A stretch of DNA of 7,664 nucleotides from an uncultured Gammaproteobacteria bacterium (GTDB lineage: Bacteria > Pseudomonadota > Gammaproteobacteria > Steroidobacterales > Woeseiaceae), in the NCBI GenBank assembly GCA_938003715.1, contig CALKYK010000269.1, positions 1-7,664 of the forward strand. The letters run 5' to 3'. A program made the translations under genes and the position numbers. Within the stretch, counting starts at the first letter, position 1, and every line of letters begins with the position of its first letter. The notes under the pieces are model-generated. The model saw nothing but the letters and a program-made list of their open reading frames with translations, made no database searches and had not been told where the DNA came from. Shown here one piece after another: positions 1 to 5,746 of this stretch.

Positions 1-156
1 GACGAGGGATCGGCGCACGTCGGCCATCTCGATCGCCTGGCGCGCGGCGTACCGGGCTCACCGTGGAACGACGCGCATCCGAGCCGCGGCTGCAGCCAGG
101 AAGCGCTGCGATCCAGCGGCGGCGACGGGCTGTTCTACTGCTTCGCGGCCGACTGA
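1..156 (+). CDS. C-terminal end of an unidentified protein (5' end outside window)
   Basis: Reading from base 1, an open frame of 51 codons ends at TGA 154-156. Its codons overwhelmingly end in G or C, as in the clear genes nearby, which supports real coding. The visible tail is Gly/Ser/Ala-rich and holds two cysteines about 17 residues apart, in the stretches RGCSQEALR and GLFYCFAAD; these could form a disulfide if the protein is exported. I do not recognise the family and assign no function. The next start codon (GTG 189) lies 33 bases downstream with no visible terminator between, so read-through into the exporter and mtn genes is possible. Confidence 0.55.
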   Translation, partial: DEGSAHVGHLDRLARGVPGSPWNDAHPSRGCSQEALRSSGGDGLFYCFAAD

Positions 157-188
157 GCCGCTGATCCCGAAAGCTTCGGTACCCGGGC

Positions 189-808
189 GTGGACCAGGCA
201 CTGTTCGTCAGCCTGTTCGGCTTCGCTTTCATCGCGTCGGTCACCCGGGGCCGAACAACCTGCTCCTGATGTCGTCGGGCGCGCTGTTCGGCTGGCGCAG
301 GACCCTGCCGCACCTCGGCGGCATCATGCTCGGCTTCGCGCTCCTGATGGCCGCCGCGGCGCTCGGCCTCGGTACGCTCGTCGAGCGCTGGCCGTGGCTG
401 CTGACGATCGTGCGCGTGATCGGTGCGTCCTGGCTGCTGTGGCTGTCGGTGCGGTTCTTTCGAGCCGCCGTCGCGAATCCCGATCCGGATGCGCGCATGG
501 ACGCTGCGCCGCTGTCGCGACCGTTCCGCTTCCACGAGGCGCTGTTGTTCCAGTGGGTGAACCCCAAGGGCATCATCGCCGCGGTTTCCAGCGCCGGCGC
601 CTACATTGCCATTGCCGATGACGTGCTGCTGCGCGCATTGCTGCTGGTCGGCGTCTTCTTCTGCACCGGCCTGATCGCCTGCAGCTCCTGGATGGTCGCC
701 GGCGATGCGCTCAATCGCTACATGTCCTCCGGCCGGTCGGCGGTATGGATGAATCTCGGCATGGGTGTACTTATCGTGCTGACCGCGCTCCTGATTCTGT
801 TCGGATGA
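189..808 (+). CDS. LysE/RhtB-family amino-acid exporter, frameshifted near its N-terminus
   Basis: Members of this family are inner-membrane exporters of amino acids or derivatives, about 200-210 residues long with roughly six helices. From GTG 189 the frame gives MDQALFVSLFGFAFIASVT and should continue PGPNNLLLMSSG, the family signature. Instead the run at 244-250 reads CCCGGGG where CCCCGGGG is needed, so the frame shifts after the Thr codon and stops at TGA 267-269. The correct frame resumes from about 246 and runs to TGA 806-808 with hydrophobic helices and the family motif FQWVNPKG. Restoring one C gives a normal 206-residue protein. The only in-frame start after the stop at 162-164 is GTG 189, which has no good Shine-Dalgarno. 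An ATG at 269 overlaps the premature stop (TGATG), so reinitiation could yield a 179-residue form lacking helix 1 and the PGPNN motif. The stop overlaps the mtnB start, implying one operon. The substrate is unknown. Confidence 0.8.
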
Positions 809-1428
809 CGCCGCAGCACTTTGCAGAAATCGCGGACGCCGTGTGCGCCGTTTGTCGAAGGTTCGGCGAACGCAACTGGTGCCTCGCGACAAGCGGAAAC
901 TTTTCGGCGCGCGTCGGCGAAGACCTGTGCCTGATCACGCAGTCGGGCCGTGACAAGGCGATGCTCGGCATCGACGACCTGATGCTGTGCCGGCTCGACG
1001 GGCGCGCGCTCGACGACGCATGCCGGCCGTCCGCCGAAACGCCGCTGCACCTGGCGCTTTATTCACAAGATGACTCGATCGGCAGCGTGCTGCACACGCA
1101 TTCGGTCGCGTCGACGGTGCTGTCGCGGGCCGCGGGCGACACACTGTCGTTCGAAGGATTCGAAATGCAGAAGGCATTCAGCGGTGTGCAATCGCACGAG
1201 GAATCGCGCGCAATTCGCGTTTTCGACAATGACCAGGACATTCCGGCTCTCGCGTCGCGACTTCGCGACGCGTTTGCGGATGCCGAGATCGTCGTTCCGG
1301 GATTCCTGATTCGCGGGCACGGCCTGTATGCGTGGGGGCGCACCATCGATGAGGCCGCGCGACACATCGAGGGATTCGAATTCATGCTGGAGTGCCTGTT
1401 GCACGAGTCCGGAGCGCCGGCGCGATGA
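805..1428 (+). CDS. mtnB: methylthioribulose-1-phosphate dehydratase
   Basis: MtnB removes water from 5-methylthioribulose-1-phosphate to give the 2,3-diketo compound, a cytoplasmic step of methionine salvage from methylthioadenosine. The 207-residue product has the class II aldolase/adducin fold signatures: ATSGNFSAR (28-36), SGRDK (47-51), SAETPLH with the probable catalytic Glu78, the zinc-binding pair His97/His99 in LHTHS, and a third zinc ligand His172 in RGHGLYAWG. The length matches the family (about 200-210). I chose ATG 805 because it overlaps the exporter stop as ATGA and gives a family-length N-terminus. The frame stays open back to ATG 745, but that adds 20 residues coded inside the exporter gene. 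No Shine-Dalgarno precedes 805, so translation probably depends on ribosomes finishing the exporter. The stop in turn overlaps mtnC. A fuculose-phosphate aldolase relative is possible from the fold alone, but the following mtnC and mtnD settle the role. Confidence 0.95.
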   Translation: MTPQHFAEIADAVCAVCRRFGERNWCLATSGNFSARVGEDLCLITQSGRDKAMLGIDDLMLCRLDGRALDDACRPSAETPLHLALYSQDDSIGSVLHTHSVASTVLSRAAGDTLSFEGFEMQKAFSGVQSHEESRAIRVFDNDQDIPALASRLRDAFADAEIVVPGFLIRGHGLYAWGRTIDEAARHIEGFEFMLECLLHESGAPAR

Positions 1429-2126
1429 CGATACGCGCGATCGTAACGGACATCGAAGGTACGACGAGCTCCATCGCCTTCGTGCACGACGTGCTGTTCC
1501 CGTATGCGAGGGAGCGCCTCGGCAGCTTTATCGAGACGCATGAACAGGACGAGGAAGTTCGGCAGATTCTCGACGCCGTGCGCGAGGAGTCCGGGGAAAC
1601 TGACGCCGGCAACGACCGGATCGTCGCGATACTGGAGGAGTGGATCGACGCCGACCGCAAGAGCACGGCGCTGAAAGAGCTGCAGGGCCGGATCTGGCGC
1701 CACGGCTACCGGTCCGGCGATTTTACCGGGCATATCTACGAGGACGCGGCCCGCAGGCTGCGCGACTGGTCCGCATCGGGGATCGCCCTGTTCGTGTATT
1801 CGAGCGGCTCGGTCGACGCGCAGCGACTGTTGTTCGGCTACAGCGATGCCGGGGACCTGACGCCGGTCTTTTCCGGCTATTTCGATACCCGCATCGGGCA
1901 CAAGAAGGAAGCCGCATCCTATCGACACATTGCCGAACACATCGGTGCCGACGCGGAAAACACGCTGTTCCTGTCGGACGTCGTCGCGGAGCTGGACGCG
2001 GCGGCTGACACCGGCATGCAGACGACACAGCTCGTGCGCGATGACGGCATAACGACCGGCGAGCACCCGATCGCGCGCAGTTTCGACGAGGTTATAATCG
2101 ATCGCCCGCCACGAGTGAGGAACTGA
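1425..2126 (+). CDS. mtnC: acireductone synthase (enolase-phosphatase E1)
   Basis: MtnC is a bifunctional HAD-superfamily enzyme that enolises 2,3-diketo-5-methylthiopentyl-1-phosphate and then removes the phosphate, producing acireductone with Mg2+ in the cytoplasm. The 233-residue product shows HAD motif I as TDIEGTTSS with nucleophile Asp9 and the Glu11 characteristic of this subfamily, motif II YSSGS (125-129), the motif III lysine at HKK (159-161), and motif IV FLSDVVAELDAA with Asp185 and Glu189/Asp191. The family stretch GRIWRHGYRSGDFTGHIYED in the cap region (88-107) is intact. ATG 1425 overlaps the mtnB stop (ATGA); GGAG at 1411-1414 sits ten bases upstream. The frame is open back to ATG 1392, but those extra residues lie inside mtnB and precede the normal family start. 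Length is typical (about 225-235). It is translationally coupled to mtnB and five bases from mtnD. Confidence 0.96.
   Translation: MTIRAIVTDIEGTTSSIAFVHDVLFPYARERLGSFIETHEQDEEVRQILDAVREESGETDAGNDRIVAILEEWIDADRKSTALKELQGRIWRHGYRSGDFTGHIYEDAARRLRDWSASGIALFVYSSGSVDAQRLLFGYSDAGDLTPVFSGYFDTRIGHKKEAASYRHIAEHIGADAENTLFLSDVVAELDAAADTGMQTTQLVRDDGITTGEHPIARSFDEVIIDRPPRVRN
2093..2098 (+). promoter_or_regulatory. possible internal sigma70 -10 box ahead of mtnD
   Basis: A perfect TATAAT lies inside the 3' end of mtnC, 33 bases before the mtnD start. No recognisable -35 hexamer is found at 16-18 bases spacing and there is no TG extension, so it may be a chance match from the codons for Val-Ile-Ile. If used, it would give mtnD a short leader independent of the upstream operon. 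Confidence 0.25.
2117..2121 (+). promoter_or_regulatory. ribosome binding site of mtnD
   Basis: GAGGA lies ten bases before ATG 2132, overlapping the end of mtnC. It fixes the mtnD start and gives this gene its own initiation signal, unlike mtnB. Confidence 0.65.
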
Positions 2127-2131
2127 GTCGC

Positions 2132-2677
2132 ATGAGTCACCTGACCGTCTATTCGGAAACCGACCCGGCAGAGCCGCTGGTCGAGACCGACGATTTCGGC
2201 CGGATAGCCGACGAGCTCCGCAAAGCCGGCATTCGTTTCGAGCGCTGGGAAGCCGACCGCGAGCTTGCGGCGGACGCGAGTGACGCGGAAATACTCGCGG
2301 CGTACCAGTCGGAGATCGACAAGCTCGTGTCAGAACGCGGCTACCAGACCTACGACGTGGTCAGCATGAACCCGGACCATCCGGACAAGACGGCATTTCG
2401 CGGCAAGTTTCTCGACGAGCACACGCACAGCGAGGACGAAGTGCGATTCTTCGTGCGCGGCCAGGGCCTGTTCGTCATACACACGAACGAGCGCGTGTAC
2501 TCGATGCTGTGCGAAAAGGACGACCTGATATCCGTGCCGGCCAATACCCGCCACTGGTTCGATATGGGACCGAACCCCGAATTCACCGCGATACGCCTGT
2601 TCAACAATCCCGAGGGCTGGGTGGCGAAATTTACCGGTGATGATATCGCGCGAAATTATCCGCTCCTGGATAATTAA
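2132..2677 (+). CDS. mtnD: acireductone dioxygenase
   Basis: MtnD oxidises acireductone with O2. The Fe2+ form yields 4-methylthio-2-oxobutanoate (the methionine precursor) and formate; in characterised homologues the Ni2+ form gives methylthiopropionate, formate and CO. The 181-residue product is a complete single-domain cupin. Its metal ligands are His97 and His99 in DEHTHS, Glu103 in EDEVRFF and His141 in NTRHWFDMG, each one residue later than the classical Klebsiella ligands 96, 98, 102 and 140. The cupin strands around GQGLFVIH and DDLISVPANTRH are intact. It is the last gene of the plus-strand cluster and completes three consecutive steps with mtnB and mtnC. Genes for the earlier steps (MTA phosphorylase or nucleosidase, methylthioribose kinase, MtnA isomerase) are not in the window. 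Bound metal cannot be inferred from sequence. Confidence 0.97.
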   Translation: MSHLTVYSETDPAEPLVETDDFGRIADELRKAGIRFERWEADRELAADASDAEILAAYQSEIDKLVSERGYQTYDVVSMNPDHPDKTAFRGKFLDEHTHSEDEVRFFVRGQGLFVIHTNERVYSMLCEKDDLISVPANTRHWFDMGPNPEFTAIRLFNNPEGWVAKFTGDDIARNYPLLDN

Positions 2678-2683
2678 ACAGAC

Positions 2684-2710
2684 CGATTAATCTTTGCATC
2701 GATTAATCTT
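2684..2710. repeat. paired direct repeat of a palindrome at a convergent gene junction; weak terminator candidate
   Basis: CGATTAATCTT occurs at 2684-2694 and again at 2700-2710. The core GATTAATC is its own reverse complement, so the two copies (2685-2692 and 2701-2708) can pair as an 8-bp stem with an 8-base loop on either strand. Only two of eight pairs are G-C and no long U tract follows, so it is at best a weak bidirectional terminator between mtnD and the convergent lipoprotein gene. The second copy covers the last codons and stop of the lipoprotein gene. Confidence 0.4.
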
Positions 2711-3116
2711 CTACGACCCGTACGACGGGATCGAGCTGACCCACGCCGGTAACCTTCAATAGATAACCGTAATCAGCAAATGCCTGATTGTTCGGTACCG
2801 TGAACGTAATTTCCAGACGATCGCTGTCATTCTTTTCGGCGAGCCAGGAATTGCCGCCCTGCTTGGGCGCCATTTCGACTTTATCCATATCGACGGTAAA
2901 CCCGCCGTGCTCCTGAATCGTTGCTGTCACGGTTTCGCCGCGTCTGGCGCATTTGTTCCGCGGCGTAACGTTCAAATACGCGTGACCCACGTGAAATTTC
3001 AGATTTCCGTTACTGCATTGACCGGTTGGGCCATAACTCGAATTGTCGCGCGGTCCTGCTGCGCACGATGAGAGAACGACTGTCAATCCAGCCAGGATTA
3101 CGCATTTTTTGTTCAT
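2703..3116 (-). CDS. small secreted lipoprotein of unknown function
   Basis: The 137-residue product begins MNKKCVILAGLTVVLSSC: a basic start, a short hydrophobic core and a lipobox L15-S16-S17-C18, so signal peptidase II should leave a lipid-modified Cys18 and about 120 mature residues. Position +2 is Ala, with no Asp retention signal, which favours the outer membrane. The mature part alternates polar and hydrophobic residues (for example RLEITFTV and PVVRVVED), suggesting a small beta-sandwich, and contains Cys34 and Cys56, which could form a disulfide. I recognise no family. ATG 3116 is well supported by AAGGAG seven bases upstream. The gene lies 63 bases after the stop of the regulator on the same strand, with no obvious terminator between, so co-transcription is plausible. 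Its base composition is lower in GC than the mtn and dehydrogenase genes. Confidence 0.8.
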   Translation of the reverse strand: MNKKCVILAGLTVVLSSCAAGPRDNSSYGPTGQCSNGNLKFHVGHAYLNVTPRNKCARRGETVTATIQEHGGFTVDMDKVEMAPKQGGNSWLAEKNDSDRLEITFTVPNNQAFADYGYLLKVTGVGQLDPVVRVVED

Positions 3117-3123
3117 TGTTATT

Positions 3124-3129
3124 CTCCTT
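3124..3129 (-). promoter_or_regulatory. ribosome binding site of the lipoprotein gene
   Basis: On the minus strand AAGGAG lies seven bases before ATG 3116 in an A-rich context. It is the strongest Shine-Dalgarno in the window and fixes the start. Confidence 0.8.
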
Positions 3130-3179
3130 TTTGATGATCGGGCGTTATTCTTAAAAGAGCCGACATAAATGCGCGTCGA

Positions 3180-5525
3180 TCAGGTCGGCAGGTGATCAAT
3201 GAATTCCGGGTGTTGTCGCAAGCCCTCTAGATGCGGTTCCGACAGAATCATCTTGACCGGATATCCCAGGTTAATTGCGTTCTCCAAGGCATCCAGCGCG
3301 GCATCATCTTCGCCACTCTTTGCCTTGATCAAGGCATCGTAGTAATGCACGTAGTAATCGGTCGGTGAGAGCTCGATAGATCGATCCAGATACTCCCTCG
3401 CCTCTGCGAGAGAACCACTCATCGCGAGCGCCCAGGCAAGCGCGTACAGGCTTTCTGCATCCTGCGCATTCACTGACAGTGTCTCTCGTGACAGGGTAAC
3501 GCACTCGGAGTAGGCATCGTCGGCCTGCTGCACTCGTCCGGAAAAATACAATGCGTCAGCGAGGTTCAACCAGCTGAAGTTCGACCTTGGTGACTGCGCC
3601 ACAACCTGCTGATGAATTTCAACGGAGCGCTCAAAATCACCAAGGTAGTAATGAATAATTCCGAGGTTTGACAAGAATGTCTGATTCGTTTCAATTTCCA
3701 GAGAGCTGTTCAACGCAGATTGGGCGTTGCGGAAATCACCAGACATCATCAAAGCGCTGCCGAGATTTCCGAGCGTGACCCAATTATCCGGATCGAGAAA
3801 TACAACTTTTCTGTACTGTTCCGCAGCGTCATTGAATCGACCGCGCGCAAAAAGAAAATTGCCGAATTGATTGATCGTGTTCCAGTTGCCTGGCTGCAGG
3901 TCGATTGCGCGTCTGTAGTATCGGTCCGCTTCCGTAACCCTGTTTTCACGCGCGAGAACGCCTGCCAATCCAATCAGCGCGCTTGCATCTTTTTCGTTTG
4001 CTTCAAGCGCGCTCTCGTAAGCCGATCTGGCTTCCGCAAGTCGACCGGTCCGTCTATACAGTGCCCCCAGCGCTGTATGAACCATGCTCAATTGTGGGCT
4101 TGCGGACAGGGCGGTCGCACACGCGTCCTCTGCCGATCGGATATCTTGAGCGCTGTTCGTAAATTCGTATCTCTGAACGCCAACCATGCACAATCCCGCG
4201 TGTGCTGCCGCGTAACGGCCATCAATGTCAAGCGCCGCAGTAAAATATTCCGCAGCTCTCTGTAGCGTCGCCAGCGTGTCCGGTTCATCCAGCAAATACT
4301 TCCCACGCCTGTACAAAATATATGCATCGACGTCAGTGATATCCTGCGTGGATACGATCTCTGCCTGCGTTTCCGGCGGCAATGCGACTCGCAGGTTTGC
4401 GACTGCAAGGCTGGTTATTTCTTTTTGCACTTCCATGAAGTTGTCCAGAACTTTTTCAAAACCCCTCGACACTACGTGGGTTCCGTCGTCTGATCGGATC
4501 AGCTGGACGACAACACGAAGTTCGTCGCCTACCAGCCGGACGCTTCCCTCCAGATAATAAGCCACACGCAGCCGATCCCGGATTTGGCTCGACGTGGGAT
4601 GCGCAGGCAGCGACCACGAATCTCCGCGTGACGAAACACGCAATCCGGGAACGGCCGCCAGCCGGTCCAGTACGTCTTCGCTCAAACCGTCGGAAAAAAT
4701 CTGTGTGCGCTCGCTTCCGTCGATGTTGAGGAACCGCAACACCGCGAGCGAATTCGGTTCGATGGGGATAATTTCAGCACGCTCGACATCCGGTCGCGGC
4801 GGGGGAAAGCCTATCGTGACCTCGTATACGGCCGCGCCTGTGAACGCGAATGCGTACGCGGCGACGATTGCCACGTAATTGCGATCGAGCGTTGCAAAGA
4901 GGCTTCGTGAGCGCCCGCCCCGATCGAGCGTGATTTTTCCCTCCGCGAATTCGAGAAACCACGCGAGAACCAGTACGATCGGGAACCCCCCGATGACGGC
5001 GAAGATGACCAGCGTTGCCATCGATGTCGGCAGTCCGATTCGTTCAAACGTGACTTCCGCGACCTGGATCAGCACCCAGCCGACGACCAGGTACGCCACG
5101 CCCGCCTGCACGACGCCGCGATTGAAGAGTTCGTTCCAGAAATTCGGATCGTCGTCGATGGCAGCCCGGGGTTCGGTTTTGGCTTCGGGTCGCGCGGACA
5201 GCAGCACGGGCTCGACGAGCAGCCGATAACCGCGGCGCGGCACTGTCTGGAGGAACGTCGGGTTGGACAGGTCGTCACCGAGTGCGTGACGAATTTCGCT
5301 GATCGCATGATTCAGCGAAACCTGGCTTGCATTCTCGTCGCCCCACACCTTGCCCAGGATATCGGCGCGAGACACGAGCGTACGTGGCGATTTGGCGAGG
5401 AACAGGAGCACCTCGATCGCTTTCGGCGGCAGGTGTACGGAAGAATCCCCGCGCGTAACCTGTCCGGTCAGCGGTTCTACTCTGCTGTCCAGCAGCAGGA
5501 ATCCATCCAACAACTCGTTATGCAT
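3180..5525 (-). CDS. membrane-anchored winged-helix transcriptional regulator with periplasmic FlgO/TolB-N-like and TPR domains
   Basis: From ATG 5525 the product has 781 residues. GTG 5534 would add three, but AGGTGA sits five bases before the ATG, so I prefer it. Numbering from the GTG, residues 8-106 form an OmpR/CadC-type DNA-binding domain (LPPKAIEVLLFL, the recognition region SQVSLNHAISEIRHALGDD, and the wing PRRGYRLL). Three hydrophobic segments follow at about 140-160, 172-194 and 219-241; the Arg-rich loop between the second and third (201-218) fits a cytoplasmic location and puts the rest in the periplasm. Residues 262-385 resemble the FlgO/TolB-N-like domain found in many cyclase-type and regulatory proteins (IFSDGLSEDVLDRLAAVPGL, YYLEGSVR, VVVQLI). 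About 400-780 are eight or nine TPR units, such as ALYRRTGRLAEARSAYESAL. There is no receiver domain, so it probably acts as a one-component, ToxR/CadC-like regulator. Its target and signal are unknown; the divergent dehydrogenase and the downstream lipoprotein are candidates. The TPR-coding half is less GC-rich than the N-terminal half. Confidence 0.9.
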   Translation of the reverse strand: MHNELLDGFLLLDSRVEPLTGQVTRGDSSVHLPPKAIEVLLFLAKSPRTLVSRADILGKVWGDENASQVSLNHAISEIRHALGDDLSNPTFLQTVPRRGYRLLVEPVLLSARPEAKTEPRAAIDDDPNFWNELFNRGVVQAGVAYLVVGWVLIQVAEVTFERIGLPTSMATLVIFAVIGGFPIVLVLAWFLEFAEGKITLDRGGRSRSLFATLDRNYVAIVAAYAFAFTGAAVYEVTIGFPPPRPDVERAEIIPIEPNSLAVLRFLNIDGSERTQIFSDGLSEDVLDRLAAVPGLRVSSRGDSWSLPAHPTSSQIRDRLRVAYYLEGSVRLVGDELRVVVQLIRSDDGTHVVSRGFEKVLDNFMEVQKEITSLAVANLRVALPPETQAEIVSTQDITDVDAYILYRRGKYLLDEPDTLATLQRAAEYFTAALDIDGRYAAAHAGLCMVGVQRYEFTNSAQDIRSAEDACATALSASPQLSMVHTALGALYRRTGRLAEARSAYESALEANEKDASALIGLAGVLARENRVTEADRYYRRAIDLQPGNWNTINQFGNFLFARGRFNDAAEQYRKVVFLDPDNWVTLGNLGSALMMSGDFRNAQSALNSSLEIETNQTFLSNLGIIHYYLGDFERSVEIHQQVVAQSPRSNFSWLNLADALYFSGRVQQADDAYSECVTLSRETLSVNAQDAESLYALAWALAMSGSLAEAREYLDRSIELSPTDYYVHYYDALIKAKSGEDDAALDALENAINLGYPVKMILSEPHLEGLRQHPEFIDHLPT

Positions 5526-5530
5526 GCCCG

Positions 5531-5536
5531 TCACCT
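5531..5536 (-). promoter_or_regulatory. ribosome binding site deciding the regulator start
   Basis: AGGTGA on the minus strand lies five bases before ATG 5525. It overlaps the alternative GTG at 5534, which has no Shine-Dalgarno at normal distance (nearest purine run GAGAG is about 14 bases away), so the ATG is favoured. Confidence 0.6.
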
Positions 5537-5555
5537 GGTGCAGGCGTTTCTCTCA

Positions 5556-5564
5556 AGCATAGCA
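5556..5564 (-). promoter_or_regulatory. candidate extended -10 promoter of the regulator gene
   Basis: The minus strand reads TGCTATGCT, an extended -10 (TGn plus TATGCT, four of six to TATAAT), about 30 bases ahead of ATG 5525. A start of transcription about seven bases downstream would give a leader of roughly 24 bases that includes the AGGTGA site. The -35 position is poor, which extended -10 promoters tolerate. Confidence 0.35.
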
Positions 5565-5734
5565 CCGGCGAATGTCATTCTGCCTTTCTTTCAACTACTT
5601 ACATCGAGCAGTTGGACAGGGGCCCGATTGAGGCTGGGCTGTTTTCCTGCTGTCGGCGCTACGGTATGCTCGTTCCCGCACGTCAGGCCGCTGCAGAACC
5701 GGCCGCACACACGGTGCCGAGACAAGACTCCGGG

Positions 5735-5738
5735 GGAG
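5735..5738 (+). promoter_or_regulatory. ribosome binding site of the PQQ dehydrogenase
   Basis: GGAG within a GGGGGAGA run lies eight bases before ATG 5747. It supports this start over the in-frame ATG 5666, which would put 27 polar residues before the signal peptide. Confidence 0.65.
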
Positions 5739-5746
5739 ACAAAAGC

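Larger units (their letters stand above)
5526..5746. other. divergent intergenic region between regulator and PQQ dehydrogenase
   Basis: These 221 bases separate two genes read away from each other and must hold both promoters. Beyond the regulator signals and the dehydrogenase ribosome site, the only plus-strand hint is TATGCT at 5665-5670 with a poor -35. The frames that stay open across it (for example an in-frame ATG 5666) carry no coding signs. I see no clear operator palindrome. Confidence 0.5.

Noticed and set aside
171..187. AAGCTTCGGTACCCGGG resembles part of a cloning polylinker (HindIII, KpnI, SmaI sites).
   Set aside because: It is not identical to a known polylinker order, no vector sequence flanks it, and the bases fit a GC-rich gap and start region; chance is likely.
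745..804. In-frame upstream start (ATG 745) for mtnB.
   Set aside because: It adds 20 residues coded inside the exporter gene; ATG 805 matches family length and the ATGA overlap.
1059..2066. Minus-strand open frame of 335 codons opposite mtnB and mtnC.
   Set aside because: It is fully antisense to two clear enzyme genes, is Arg/Ala/Val-rich without domains, and is a typical GC-rich shadow.
3720..4265. Plus-strand open frame of 181 codons opposite the TPR region.
   Set aside because: Antisense to a clear TPR array, with no family features or ribosome site.
5666..5746. Upstream in-frame ATG for the PQQ dehydrogenase.
   Set aside because: It would place 27 polar residues before the signal peptide and lacks the GGAG site present before ATG 5747.
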